Below are positions 43,230 to 52,345 of a DNA stretch of 52,361 nucleotides, piece by piece. The notes beneath the pieces are model-generated. The model ran no database searches and was not told the DNA's origin. It saw nothing but the letters and a program-made list of their open reading frames with translations. The stretch comes from Micromonospora endophytica (lineage in GTDB: Bacteria; Actinomycetota; Actinomycetes; Mycobacteriales; Micromonosporaceae). The translations under genes and the position numbers were made by a program. The DNA lies in NCBI RefSeq assembly GCF_003236305.1, contig NZ_POTX01000012.1, positions 1 to 52,361 on the forward strand, in the 5' to 3' direction. How positions within the stretch are numbered: the stretch's first letter is position 1; the number at the start of each line of letters is the position of its first letter.

Positions 43230-46200
43230 ATGTCAGACCTGACCCGACGGCAGGCCCTCAAGATCAGCGCAGCGGGTGCGGGTGGCGCTCTGCTGCCGCT
43301 GCCCTGGACCGCCATGGCCCGCGCGGACTCGGTGGCACCGCCACAGGTGTTGGCCGCAGGCGACATGGCTCTCTGGTACGACCGCTCCGCCGGCACCGAC
43401 TGGCTGCGTGCGCTACCGATCGGCAACGGCCGGCTCGGCGCGATGGTGTTCGGTAACGTCGACGCCGAACGACTCCAGCTCAACGAGGACACCGTCTGGG
43501 CGGGTGGACCGCACGACCCGAGCAACACCCGGGGTCTGGGCGCACTGGCGGAGATCCGGCGACTGGTCTTCGCCAACCAGTGGACCCAGGCCCAGAACCT
43601 GGTCAACCAGAACATGCTCGGCAACCCGGTCGGGCAACTGGCCTACCAGACCGTCGGCAACCTGCGGCTGACCTTCCCCTCGGGCAGCGCCTCCCAGTAC
43701 CACCGGCAGCTGGACCTCACCACCGCCACCACCTCGGTGACGTACGTGCTGAACGGGGTGCGGTACGAGCGCGAGGTGTTCGCCAGCGCACCGGACCAGG
43801 TGATCGCGATGCGGTTGACCGCCGACCGGACCGGATCCATCAGCTTCACCGCCACCTTCGACAGCCCGCAACGGACCACCGTATCCAGCCCGGACGGCGC
43901 CACGATCGCCCTCGACGGCGTCTGCGGCAACCAGGAGGGCGTCAACGGCGCGGTCCGGTTCCTCGCCCTGGCCAACGCCACCGTCAGCGGCGGCACGGTG
44001 AGCAGCTCCGGTGGCACGCTGCGGGTCAGCAACGCCAACAGCGTGACCCTGCTGATCTCGATCGGCTCCAGCTACGTCAACTACCGCAACGTCGGCGGCG
44101 ACTACCAGGGCATCGCCCGGCGACACCTCACCGCGGCCCGAGCCAGCAGCTACGACCAACTGCGCAGCCGGCACGTGGCCGACTACCAGGCGTTGTTCGG
44201 GCGGGTCAGCCTCGACCTGGGCCGCACCACCGCCGCCGACCAGCCGACCGACGTCCGGATCTCCCAGCACAACAACGTCAACGACCCGCAGTTCTCCGCG
44301 CTGCTGTTCCAGTTCGGCAGGTACCTGCTGATCTCGTCGTCGCGGCCCGGCACCCAGCCGGCCAACCTCCAGGGCATCTGGAACGACTCGCTGACCCCGG
44401 CCTGGGACTCGAAGTACACGATCAACGCCAACCTGCCGATGAACTACTGGCCGGCCAACACCACCAACCTGGCCGAGTGCCACGGGCCCGTGTTCGACAT
44501 GGTCAGGGACCTCGCGGTCAGTGGGGCCCGGACCGCCCAGGTGCAGTACGGCGCCGGTGGCTGGGTCACCCACCACAACACCGACGCCTGGCGGGCCACG
44601 TCGGTGGTCGACGGCGCGTTCTGGGGCATGTGGCAGACCGGCGGCGCCTGGCTGGCCACGCTGATCTGGGACCACTACCTGTTCAACGGGGACATCGAGT
44701 TCCTGCGGGCGAACTACCCGGCGATGAAGGGCGCCGCGCAGTTCTTCCTGGACACCCTGGTGACCGAACCGGCGCTCGGATATCTGGTGACCAACCCGTC
44801 GAACTCACCGGAGATCGGTCACCACGCCGACGCCAGCATCTGCGCCGGGCCGACAATGGACAACCAGATCCTGCGCGACCTCTTCGACGGCTGCGCTCGG
44901 GCGAGCGAGATCCTCAACGTCGACGCCACCTTCCGGTCCCAGGTCCGGGCCACCCGGGATCGGCTCGCGCCGCACCGGATCGGTTCGCGCGGCAACATCA
45001 TGGAATGGCTGTACGACTGGGTGGAGACCGAGCGGACCCACCGGCACATCTCCCACCTCTACGGCCTTGCCCCCAGCAACCAGATCACCAAGCGCGGCAC
45101 CCCACAGCTGTTCGAGGCGGCCCGGCGCACCCTCGAACTGCGCGGCGACGACGGCACCGGCTGGTCGCTCGCCTGGAAAATCAACTTCTGGGCCCGGATG
45201 GAGGAGGGCAAGCGGGCCCACGACCTGATCCGCTTCCTGGCCACCCCGGCACGGCTCGCTCCCAACATGTTCGACCTGCACCCACCGTTCCAGATCGACG
45301 GCAACTTCGGCGCCACCGCCGGCATCGCGGAGATGCTGTTGCAGAGCCACGTCGGCGAACTGCACATCCTGCCCGCCCTGCCGCCGGCCTGGCCCACCGG
45401 GCGGGTCAGCGGGCTGCGGGGCCGGGGCGGGCACACCGTCGGCATCACCTGGAGCAACGGTCAGGCCACCGAGGTTCTCATCCGGCCGGACCGGGCCGGC
45501 ACCGTACGGCTGCGGGGTCGGCTCTTCGCCGGCACCCACACCGTCGTCGACACCGCCGACGACACACCGGCCCGGACCACCCGGATCGAGAACGACCTCA
45601 TCGAGGTCACCGTGGCGGCCGGCCGCACCTACCGGGCCACGGGGTCCGGCACCGACCCGGGCCCCACCGCGCCGCCGCTGGAGCAGAGCTTCACCAACGT
45701 CGGCACCAGCAACGACAACAACACCGGTGCCGGGAACCTCGACGGCTCCGGATACTCGTTCTCCGCGCAGGCACTCGCCCAGGCCGGTGTCACCCCGGGC
45801 AGCACGGTGAGCCGCAACGGGGTGAACTTCCGTTGGCCCAACGTGGCTCCCGGCGGTGCCGACAACGCCATCGCCTCGGGGCAGGCCATCGGCGTGACCG
45901 GCACCGGACGTACCCTCGGCTTCCTGTTGACCGGCACCTACGGTGCGGTGTCCGGCGCCGCGACGGTGGTCTACGCCGACGGCACCCGGCAGAGCTTCAC
46001 GCTGAGCAGCCCGGACTGGTACGGCGGACCGCACGCCGGTGCCACCTCCGCCATCGTGATGGCGTATCGCAATCGGCCCGGCAACCAGCGGGAGAACGTC
46101 GCCGTCTGCGTCTACTACCTGGGCGTGGCGTTGCAGAACAAGCCGGTGGCCCGGGTCGAACTGCCCAACATCAGCGCCCGGCCGGCGGCCAACGTACCGA

Positions 46201-46235
46201 CCATGCACATCTTCGCGATCGCCATCGGCGCCTGA
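43230..46235 (+). CDS. Secreted alpha-L-fucosidase GH95 with C-terminal beta-sandwich
   Basis: 1001 residues. Twin-arginine signal peptide (TRRQALKISAAGAGGALL). GH95 N-terminal sandwich from WYDRSAGTDWLRALPIGNGRLGAMVFG, then the (alpha/alpha)6 barrel. The catalytic set known from GH95 can be placed: Asn399 and Asn401 in TINANLPMNYW, Glu528 in NPSNSPEIG, and Asp690 in QIDGNFGATAGI. The last 195 residues (SFTNVGTSNDNNTGAGNLDGSG onward) form a beta-sandwich domain often appended to actinobacterial glycosidases. It releases terminal alpha-1,2-linked fucose or related L-sugars outside the cell. ATG 43230 has GGAGGA upstream; the 25-residue longer frame hides the Tat signal. Confidence 0.93.
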   Translation: MSDLTRRQALKISAAGAGGALLPLPWTAMARADSVAPPQVLAAGDMALWYDRSAGTDWLRALPIGNGRLGAMVFGNVDAERLQLNEDTVWAGGPHDPSNTRGLGALAEIRRLVFANQWTQAQNLVNQNMLGNPVGQLAYQTVGNLRLTFPSGSASQYHRQLDLTTATTSVTYVLNGVRYEREVFASAPDQVIAMRLTADRTGSISFTATFDSPQRTTVSSPDGATIALDGVCGNQEGVNGAVRFLALANATVSGGTVSSSGGTLRVSNANSVTLLISIGSSYVNYRNVGGDYQGIARRHLTAARASSYDQLRSRHVADYQALFGRVSLDLGRTTAADQPTDVRISQHNNVNDPQFSALLFQFGRYLLISSSRPGTQPANLQGIWNDSLTPAWDSKYTINANLPMNYWPANTTNLAECHGPVFDMVRDLAVSGARTAQVQYGAGGWVTHHNTDAWRATSVVDGAFWGMWQTGGAWLATLIWDHYLFNGDIEFLRANYPAMKGAAQFFLDTLVTEPALGYLVTNPSNSPEIGHHADASICAGPTMDNQILRDLFDGCARASEILNVDATFRSQVRATRDRLAPHRIGSRGNIMEWLYDWVETERTHRHISHLYGLAPSNQITKRGTPQLFEAARRTLELRGDDGTGWSLAWKINFWARMEEGKRAHDLIRFLATPARLAPNMFDLHPPFQIDGNFGATAGIAEMLLQSHVGELHILPALPPAWPTGRVSGLRGRGGHTVGITWSNGQATEVLIRPDRAGTVRLRGRLFAGTHTVVDTADDTPARTTRIENDLIEVTVAAGRTYRATGSGTDPGPTAPPLEQSFTNVGTSNDNNTGAGNLDGSGYSFSAQALAQAGVTPGSTVSRNGVNFRWPNVAPGGADNAIASGQAIGVTGTGRTLGFLLTGTYGAVSGAATVVYADGTRQSFTLSSPDWYGGPHAGATSAIVMAYRNRPGNQRENVAVCVYYLGVALQNKPVARVELPNISARPAANVPTMHIFAIAIGA

Positions 46236-46239
46236 CGGC

Positions 46240-46277
46240 CCGGGGCGGGTAGCGCGGATCCGCGCTACCCGCCCCGG
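46240..46277. terminator. Bidirectional terminator between GH95 and the esterase
   Basis: A perfect 38-nt palindrome centred on GGATCC, with arms CCGGGGCGGGTAGCGCGGA and its complement. It lies 5 nt after the GH95 stop and 12 nt from the end of the convergent esterase gene, so it can end transcripts from both sides. Confidence 0.85.
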
Positions 46278-46289
46278 CGTGCCGAACTG

Positions 46290-47600
46290 TCAGCCCTTGC
46301 GCTGGGCCAACAGCCACTGCAGGATGCTGCGGTCCTCGTACGTCGGGCCGTAGGCCGCGTGGTAGTCCGGCAGCGAGAACGCCTCGTTGCCGTACTCGGT
46401 GTAGTGCAGCAGCTTGTCGATCTGCGCGGGCGTCTTGCCCTGCGCCTCGTACGCCGAGCGCAGCGCGCTGTTCGAGCCCCGGGCGAGCGAGATGTTGAGC
46501 AGGTGGTCGTTGACGCCGTGGGTGATCCAGAGCGGCACCTCGCCGGCGGCGATGGCCGTGGCCTGGTTGGCGCTGACCTGGAAACCACCTGTCACCAGGC
46601 CGGCGGTGAACAGGTCGGGCCGCTTGGCGAACGCCTCCCACAGCAAGCGCGAGCCGTACGAGACGGTGGTGGCGTACACCCGCTTGGTGTCCACCGCGTA
46701 GTCCTTGCTGAACTGCTCGACCAGCTTGATCAGCAGGTCGCCCTCGGCGGGCAGCCCGACGCGCTGGTTCTGCGGCGCCAGCACGATGACGTCCTCCTGG
46801 CTGCCGGTCCAGCTGGACTGCAACCAGGCGGTCGCCGGGATGTCGGCGGCGATCTGCACGCCCAGGTTGTCGCCGTCCCAGCCCATGCCGTGGCCGGGCA
46901 GCACCACCATCAGCGGGTACTTCTTACCCGGCTGGTAGTTCTTGGGCAGGTGGTAGTGGTACGGCAGCACCATGCCGGCGTTGAGGTACGAGCCGTACTC
47001 GAAGTCGTCGACGAGCAGGTTCACCGCCTTCTCGGTGACCGCGCGCGATACCTTCGGGGTCGCCTTGGCCAGCACCGCACCCTTGCCCTTGCCGTTGCCC
47101 GGCTGGGCGTGCACGTCCTTGCGCTGCACCAGCTTCGTCGGCAGGTCGGCGTTCACCTTGACGTGGCACAGGAAGGTGGGGCACTTGGACAGGATGACGG
47201 TCCAGCCGAGGTTCTCGTTCGGGTCCAGCTCGACGATGACGTAGCGGCCCGGCACCGAACGACGGTCGGCGCGCGAGGTGGGCGCGTCGTTGGTGTAGGT
47301 GTGGGTGACCTTCCGCTCGGCCAGCTTCGGCAGGTCCGTGATCGGGTTGAACCGGAAGTTGTAGGTGGTGTCGGAGACGGAGAAGGTCGAGTTGTCCAGG
47401 GTGCGGGGGTTGACCGTCCGGTCGTACTCGACGGCGACAGCGGAGACCTTCTGGCCGTAGGTGTAGACGGTGGTGATCGGGGTGATGCTCTTGATGCCGC
47501 CGGTGGCGCCGCCGTGGTCCTTCGACGCGGCGTAGGCCGTGCCGGACGAGGCGAGCGCCAGCACCGTGGCGAAGGCGATCACACTCCTTCGCAGTCTCAT
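46290..47600 (-). CDS. Secreted alpha/beta-hydrolase, EstA-type with Ig-like N-domain
   Basis: 436 residues. Sec signal peptide (MRLRRSVIAFATVLALASSGTAYA, cleavage after AYA). Residues 30-130 form an Ig-like beta domain as in EstA-type esterases; the rest is an alpha/beta-hydrolase with YHYHLPKNYQPGKKYPLMVVLPGHGMGWDGDN and VIVLAPQNQR. Ser314 in TTVSYGSRLLW is at the nucleophile elbow, but the first Gly of GxSxG is Thr/Val here. Asp is in THGVNDHLL; the usual GHDAW His box is replaced by EYGNEAFSLPDYHAAYG. ATG 47600 has AGGAGGACCG upstream. The promoter carries the LacI operator of the fructoside locus. Confidence 0.82.
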   Translation of the reverse strand: MRLRRSVIAFATVLALASSGTAYAASKDHGGATGGIKSITPITTVYTYGQKVSAVAVEYDRTVNPRTLDNSTFSVSDTTYNFRFNPITDLPKLAERKVTHTYTNDAPTSRADRRSVPGRYVIVELDPNENLGWTVILSKCPTFLCHVKVNADLPTKLVQRKDVHAQPGNGKGKGAVLAKATPKVSRAVTEKAVNLLVDDFEYGSYLNAGMVLPYHYHLPKNYQPGKKYPLMVVLPGHGMGWDGDNLGVQIAADIPATAWLQSSWTGSQEDVIVLAPQNQRVGLPAEGDLLIKLVEQFSKDYAVDTKRVYATTVSYGSRLLWEAFAKRPDLFTAGLVTGGFQVSANQATAIAAGEVPLWITHGVNDHLLNISLARGSNSALRSAYEAQGKTPAQIDKLLHYTEYGNEAFSLPDYHAAYGPTYEDRSILQWLLAQRKG

Positions 47601-47688
47601 CGGTCCTCCTTGTCGACGCGCCCGTCTGACCGGACACCCCGCGGTCATCGCGCCCCGCAGCGGTGCGGAAGGTGTGGCGGAAACGGTC

Positions 47689-47736
47689 GCTAAACTGATT
47701 TAGCAGAGCATCGGCCTCGGCCGCGTTCCCTGTCAA
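47689..47736 (-). promoter_or_regulatory. Promoter and LacI operator of the secreted esterase gene
   Basis: On the minus strand TTGACA (47736-47731), spacer 18, GATGCT (47712-47707), then GCTAAATCAGTTTAGC (47704-47689). The block is 26 bp identical to the importer promoter at 19782-19807. It strongly suggests that the LacI protein at 18587-19612 also controls this gene. Confidence 0.8.
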
Positions 47737-47739
47737 GGG

Positions 47740-48010
47740 CGCTCCCGTAACGCACCCGAAATGCTGAGTTCACACACTGGGCATTTCATCGCCTTCCGGG
47801 CGCCCATTGCGGGCTGTGTTGACGGCATCGCGGAATGCCACCGACCGTCGCATGTGGTGTATCGTTTGGTCTCGATGGTCGGCCCCGATCCGGCGTGTCG
47901 CGGTCGCCGCCGTCGGTGCGTATTCAACGCTCTGACCTGCGGTGACCCGGCCGATCGGAGGAGTGTTTCGTTCGTTACGAGACCGTGACCGCTGGATTTC
48001 CGAACAGGTG
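47740..48010. other. Intergenic region between two divergent operons
   Basis: About 270 bp with no convincing gene. A 75-codon plus-strand frame from 47761 has no ribosome binding site and no family resemblance. TGTATCGTTTGG and TTGACGGC-type words near 47817-47875 could be a second promoter for the sugar importer. Nothing else is recognisable. Confidence 0.3.
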
Positions 48011-48037
48011 TTGACCTGACCAATGTGAGCGCTAACA
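48011..48037 (+). promoter_or_regulatory. Promoter and second LacI-type operator (ChvE operon)
   Basis: TTGACC (48011-48016) followed by TGTGAGCGCTAACA (48024-48037), a 14-bp palindrome with one mismatch (TGTTAGCGCTAACA is the perfect form). TAACAC (48033-48038) may be the -10. This is the common LacI-family operator class and differs from the CTAAA/TTTAG class above, so another repressor, not encoded in this window, is expected. Confidence 0.7.
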
Positions 48038-48100
48038 CTTGGCCTCCAAGTGCGACCCGCGCAGCCGTAGGACCGCGCGAGTTCCAGATTGGGGAAGCCA

Positions 48101-49231
48101 GTGAGCAGAAAAGTCCTGGCCGCTCTCGGCGGCGCCGTACTGGCGCTCAGCATGGCGGCCTGCAGTGGCGAGGGCGCCGGCAGCGGTGGGAACGACAGTG
48201 ACAAGCCCGCCGACCTGACCATCGGTGTCTCGATGCCGACCCAGACCTCCGAGCGGTGGATCGCCGACGGCAACTCGGTCAAGGAGAAGCTGACGGCCAA
48301 GGGCTACCAGGTCGACCTCCAGTACGCCGGTGACGACATTCCCACCCAGTCGCAGCAGATCGACCAGATGATCCTGCGGGGCGCCGACGTGCTGATCATC
48401 GCGGCGATCGACGGCACCGCGCTCAGCGGGCAGCTGCAGGCGGCGGCCGACGCGAAGATCCCGGTCATCGCCTACGACCGGCTGATCCGGGACAGCCCGA
48501 ACGTCGACTTCTACGTCAGCTTCGACAACTACAAGGTCGGCGTCGCGCAGGCCACCGCGCTGCTGGTCGGCCTCGGTGTGCAGAACAAGGACGGCTCGAA
48601 GGGCGAGGCGAAGGGCCCGTTCAACATCGAGCTGTTCGCCGGCTCGCTCGACGACAACAACGCCCACTTCTTCTTCAAAGGCGCGATGGACACCCTCAAG
48701 CCGTTCATCGACGAGGGCACGCTGAAGGTCAAGTCGGGGCAGACCAAGATCGAGCAGGTGGCGACCCTGCGCTGGCAGCAGGAGACCGCGCAGACGCGGA
48801 TGGAGGACCTGCTGACCTCCAGCTACAACGACAAGACCAAGGTCGACGGGGTCCTGTCGCCGTACGACGGCATCTCCCGCGGCATCATCACCGCGTTGCA
48901 GAACGCCGGCTACCGCGACGACATCCCGGTGGTGACCGGGCAGGACGCCGAGATCGCCTCGGTCAAGCTGATCAACGACGGGGTGCAGAACTCCACCATC
49001 TTCAAGGACACCCGTCTGCTGGCCGAGCAGGCAGTGGTCGCCGGTGAGGCGTTCCTCCAGGAGAAGACGCCGGAGGCCAACGACACCGAGACCTACGACA
49101 ACGGCGTCAAGGTCGTCCCGTCGTACCTGCTGCCGGTCGAGACCGTCTACAAGGACGACATCCAGAAGATCCTGATCGACTCCGGTTACTACACCGCCGA
49201 GGAGGTCGCCGCCGGCCAGGCCAAGGGCTGA
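48101..49231 (+). CDS. Sugar ABC transporter substrate-binding lipoprotein (ChvE/XylF type)
   Basis: 376 residues. Lipobox SMAAC (Cys21). The fold segments [76 protein letters not shown] and [17 protein letters not shown] are diagnostic of ChvE-like multiple-sugar binding proteins (xylose, galactose, arabinose, glucose). GTG 48101 is used because GGGGAAG precedes it; TTG 48089 is also open. A strong hairpin separates it from the ATPase gene. Confidence 0.92.
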   Translation: MSRKVLAALGGAVLALSMAACSGEGAGSGGNDSDKPADLTIGVSMPTQTSERWIADGNSVKEKLTAKGYQVDLQYAGDDIPTQSQQIDQMILRGADVLIIAAIDGTALSGQLQAAADAKIPVIAYDRLIRDSPNVDFYVSFDNYKVGVAQATALLVGLGVQNKDGSKGEAKGPFNIELFAGSLDDNNAHFFFKGAMDTLKPFIDEGTLKVKSGQTKIEQVATLRWQQETAQTRMEDLLTSSYNDKTKVDGVLSPYDGISRGIITALQNAGYRDDIPVVTGQDAEIASVKLINDGVQNSTIFKDTRLLAEQAVVAGEAFLQEKTPEANDTETYDNGVKVVPSYLLPVETVYKDDIQKILIDSGYYTAEEVAAGQAKG

Positions 49232-49237
49232 CGGCAC

Positions 49238-49278
49238 GAGCCGGGCTCGGCGGCGGTGCCCGCCGCCGAGCCCGGCTC
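49238..49278 (+). terminator. Strong hairpin inside the ChvE-MmsAB operon
   Basis: GAGCCGGGCTCGGCGGCGG (49238-49256) pairs perfectly over 19 bp with 49260-49278 around a TGC loop and is followed by CTTTCTCC. It begins 6 nt after the binding-protein stop. It probably ends most transcripts there and protects the binding-protein mRNA, so binding protein is made in excess over ATPase and permease. Confidence 0.85.
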
Positions 49279-49332
49279 CTTTCTCCGCACGACCACTCCG
49301 CCTCACACGACCAGACCAGCAGGACGGTGATC

Positions 49333-50871
49333 ATGGGCGACAACATCCTCGAGATGCGTCGCATCACCAAGACCTTCCCGGGGGTGGCGGCGCTCCAGGA
49401 CGTCTCGCTAGCCGTGGCGCATGGCGAGATCCACGCCATCTGCGGTGAGAACGGTGCCGGCAAATCCACCCTGATGAAAGTGCTTTCCGGCGTCTATCCG
49501 TCGGGCAGCTACGACGGCGAGATCCTTCTCGACGGCAAGCCGGTGAACTTCCGCGGCATCCGGGACAGCGAAGAACACGGCATCGTCATCATCCACCAGG
49601 AACTCGCCCTGGTGCCCTACCTGTCGATCGCCGAGAACATCTTCCTCGGCAACGAACGTCGCGGCCGCAGTGGCCTGATCGACTGGAACCGCACCAACGC
49701 CGACGCGGCCGAGCTGCTCGCCTCGGTCGGCCTGCGGGAGAACCCGGTGACGCCCGTCGTGCAGCTCGGCGTCGGCAAGCAGCAGCTCGTGGAGATCGCC
49801 AAGGCACTGTCCAAGAAGGTCAAACTGCTGATCCTGGACGAGCCGACCGCCGCGCTCAACGACGTCGACTCGGCGCACCTGCTGGACCTGATGCGCCGGC
49901 TGCGCGACCAGGGCATCACCTGCATCATGATCTCGCACAAACTCAACGAGATCACCTCGATCGCCGACTCGACAACCGTGCTGCGCGACGGCCAGACGGT
50001 GGAACGGCTCGAGATGGGCTCGGGCGAGGTGACCCAGGAACGGATCATCCGCGGCATGGTCGGCCGGGACCTGGACAGCTTCTATCCCGACCGGGTCTCC
50101 ACGCCCGGCGAGGAGGTGCTGCGCATCGAGGACTGGACGGTGCGGCATCCCACCCAGGACCGGTTGGTCGTCGACGGCGCCAGTCTGAACGTACGGGCCG
50201 GTGAGGTGGTCGGCATCGCCGGACTGATGGGCGCCGGTCGCACCGAGCTGGCGATGAGCGTGTTCGGCCGCTCGTACGGCCGGGACATCACCGGCCGCCT
50301 GTTCATGCACGGCAAGGAGATCCGGGCACGCTCCGTCGCCGAGGCGATCAGCAACGGCATCGCGTACGCGACGGAGGACCGGAAGCGCTTCGGGCTGAAC
50401 CTGATCGACGACATCCGGCGCAACATCTCCTCCGCCGGCCTGCGCAAGCTCTCCCGCCTCGGCTGGGTGCACGACAACGAGGAGACGAAGGTCGCCGAGA
50501 CCAGCCGGCGTGACATGAACATCAAGGCGCCGAGCGTGCTGTCGGTGGTGGGCAAACTCTCCGGTGGCAACCAGCAGAAGGTCGTGCTCTCCAAGTGGCT
50601 GTTCACCGACCCGGACGTGCTGATCCTGGACGAGCCGACCCGGGGCATCGACGTCGGGGCGAAGTTCGAGATCTACACGATCGTCAACCGGTTGGTCGCC
50701 GACGGTAAGGCCGTCATCATCATCTCCTCCGAACTGCCCGAACTGCTGGGCATGTGCGACCGCATCTACACGCTGTCGGCGGGCCGCATCACCGGCGTGG
50801 TGCCGGTCGGTGAGGCGACCCAGGAGAAGCTCATGGAACTCATGGCGAAGGACAAGGAAACCGCCCGATGA
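49333..50871 (+). CDS. Sugar ABC transporter ATPase (MmsA/GguA type)
   Basis: 512 residues, two nucleotide-binding domains. Domain 1: GENGAGKST, signature LGVGKQQL, Walker B LLILDEPT. Domain 2: [10 protein letters not shown] (typical degenerate Walker A), [20 protein letters not shown]. The segments [18 protein letters not shown] and [15 protein letters not shown] fit GguA/MmsA ATPases that serve ChvE-type importers. ATG 49333 is preferred, with AGGACG upstream; GTG 49327 is possible. Stop overlaps the permease start by 4 nt. Confidence 0.93.
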   Translation: MGDNILEMRRITKTFPGVAALQDVSLAVAHGEIHAICGENGAGKSTLMKVLSGVYPSGSYDGEILLDGKPVNFRGIRDSEEHGIVIIHQELALVPYLSIAENIFLGNERRGRSGLIDWNRTNADAAELLASVGLRENPVTPVVQLGVGKQQLVEIAKALSKKVKLLILDEPTAALNDVDSAHLLDLMRRLRDQGITCIMISHKLNEITSIADSTTVLRDGQTVERLEMGSGEVTQERIIRGMVGRDLDSFYPDRVSTPGEEVLRIEDWTVRHPTQDRLVVDGASLNVRAGEVVGIAGLMGAGRTELAMSVFGRSYGRDITGRLFMHGKEIRARSVAEAISNGIAYATEDRKRFGLNLIDDIRRNISSAGLRKLSRLGWVHDNEETKVAETSRRDMNIKAPSVLSVVGKLSGGNQQKVVLSKWLFTDPDVLILDEPTRGIDVGAKFEIYTIVNRLVADGKAVIIISSELPELLGMCDRIYTLSAGRITGVVPVGEATQEKLMELMAKDKETAR

Positions 50872-52118
50872 CCAGCACCAAGCCCTCCTCGGCGGCGGCG
50901 AAGAAGCCGGCCGAGGGTGCTCCCGCCGCCGCGCTGCACGTCGGCACCAGCGATCCCCGCACGCTCATCATGAACAATCTGCGGCAGAGCGGCATCTTCG
51001 TCGCCCTCGTCGTCATTGTCGCGCTGTTCGCGTTCCTCACCGACGGTCTCTCGCTGAGCCCGGGCAACATCACCAACATCGTCCTTCAGTACTCGTACAT
51101 TCTCGTGCTCGCCATCGGCATGGTCATCGTGATCATCGGCGGGCACATCGACCTGTCGGTCGGTTCGGTGGTGGCACTCACCGGCGCGGTCTCCGCCGTC
51201 ATCGTCATCAAACAGGGGCAACCCTGGTGGGTCGGCGTACTTGCCGCGCTGGCGGTCGGTCTCGCGGTCGGCGCGTGGCACGGCTTCTGGGTCGCGTACG
51301 TCGGCATCCCCGCGTTCATCGTCACCCTGGCGGGCATGCTGCTCTTCCGCGGCCTCACCCTGCGGGTGCTGGAGAACATCTCGCTCTCGCCGTTCCCGAC
51401 CGAGTACAACCAGATCGCCGCAGGCTTCCTGAACGGACTGCTCGGCGGCAACGGCTACGACGCCTTCACCCTGCTCATCGGCGCTATCGGGGTGGCCGGC
51501 TACGTGGTGAGCTGCTTCCGCACCCGGGTGGCACGAATCCGCTACCAGCAGCCCGTGGAGTCGTTCGCGCTCTTCGTCGCCCGGATGGTGCTGGTCAGCG
51601 CGGTGGTCATGTGGTTCGCCTGGCAGCTCGCCCACGCCCGGGGTCTGCCGATCGTGCTGATCATTCTCGCCGCGCTGGTGCTGGTCTACGGCCTGCTCAC
51701 CCGGCGTACCGTGTTCGGCCGGCAGGTCTACGCGATCGGTGGCAACCTCTCCGCGGCGATGCTGTCGGGAGTCAAGGTGAAGACCGTCAACTTCTGGATC
51801 TTCGTCAACATGGGCTTCCTCTCCGCCGTGGCGGGCATCATCTTCTCCTCCCGCTCCAACGGCGCGCAGCCCGCGGCCGGCAACATGTTCGAGCTGGACG
51901 CGATCGCCGCGGCCTTCATCGGCGGCGCGGCGGTTACCGGTGGCGTCGGCACGGTCGTCGGTGCCATGGCCGGCGGTCTGATCATGGCGGTGATGAGCAA
52001 CGGCATGCAGCTCATGAGCGTGGACCAGTCGATGCAGTCGGTGGTGAAGGGCCTGGTGCTGCTCGTCGCCGTGGCCTTCGACGTCTACAACAAGCGCCGC
52101 GCCGGCTCGAGTCGGTGA
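50868..52118 (+). CDS. Sugar ABC transporter permease (MmsB/GguB type)
   Basis: 416 residues, long for a CUT2 permease but normal for GguB/MmsB. Ala/Lys-rich cytoplasmic tail, then 10 to 11 hydrophobic helices including [46 protein letters not shown] and [33 protein letters not shown]. Forms the channel for the ChvE-type importer. Coupled to the ATPase gene (ATGA). Confidence 0.93.
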   Translation: MTSTKPSSAAAKKPAEGAPAAALHVGTSDPRTLIMNNLRQSGIFVALVVIVALFAFLTDGLSLSPGNITNIVLQYSYILVLAIGMVIVIIGGHIDLSVGSVVALTGAVSAVIVIKQGQPWWVGVLAALAVGLAVGAWHGFWVAYVGIPAFIVTLAGMLLFRGLTLRVLENISLSPFPTEYNQIAAGFLNGLLGGNGYDAFTLLIGAIGVAGYVVSCFRTRVARIRYQQPVESFALFVARMVLVSAVVMWFAWQLAHARGLPIVLIILAALVLVYGLLTRRTVFGRQVYAIGGNLSAAMLSGVKVKTVNFWIFVNMGFLSAVAGIIFSSRSNGAQPAAGNMFELDAIAAAFIGGAAVTGGVGTVVGAMAGGLIMAVMSNGMQLMSVDQSMQSVVKGLVLLVAVAFDVYNKRRAGSSR

Positions 52119-52166
52119 GATCCGGCGCGGGCCGGCCGGTGCCGGGCCGGCCCGCGCCTCAGCCGT

Positions 52167-52250
52167 AAGGAGGGGCCCCCTCTTAACGCCTCGTGTAGAG
52201 GAGGGGTCCCCTCTTAACGCCTCGTGTAGAGGAGGGGTCCCCTCTTAACG
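52167..52250. repeat. 31-bp tandem repeat, 2.6 copies, TTAAC type
   Basis: Units begin at 52170, 52201 and 52232 (period 31), each with the self-complementary core GAGGGG(C/T)CCCCTC followed by TTAACGCCTCGTGTA. The second and third units are identical over their shared length. The same family occurs at 13467-13518. Possible terminator for the ChvE-MmsAB operon, or a mobile repeat. Confidence 0.85.
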
Positions 52251-52263
52251 CTCGCCAACACCG

Positions 52264-52345
52264 CGCCGCCGATCTTGCGCTGCCGGTCGCTGGCTCGCCG
52301 TGTTTCACGACTTCTGCCAGGACGGAAAGCGCAAGATCGGCGGCG
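52264..52345. repeat. Long inverted repeat (REP- or MITE-like)
   Basis: The 18-bp arm CGCCGCCGATCTTGCGCT (52264-52281) is repeated inverted at 52328-52345, around a 46-nt loop. The element follows directly after the tandem repeat. It contains no gene and no target duplication that I can see. Similar GATCTTGC-armed palindromes recur in Micromonosporaceae intergenic DNA as far as I recall. Confidence 0.7.

Noticed and set aside
47761..47988. 75-codon plus-strand frame in the esterase/ChvE gap
   Set aside because: No ribosome binding site, no family pattern, and it ends within promoter sequence of the importer operon.
52167..52250. CRISPR-like array
   Set aside because: Only 2.6 copies with direct head-to-tail repetition and no unique spacers; it is a plain tandem repeat.
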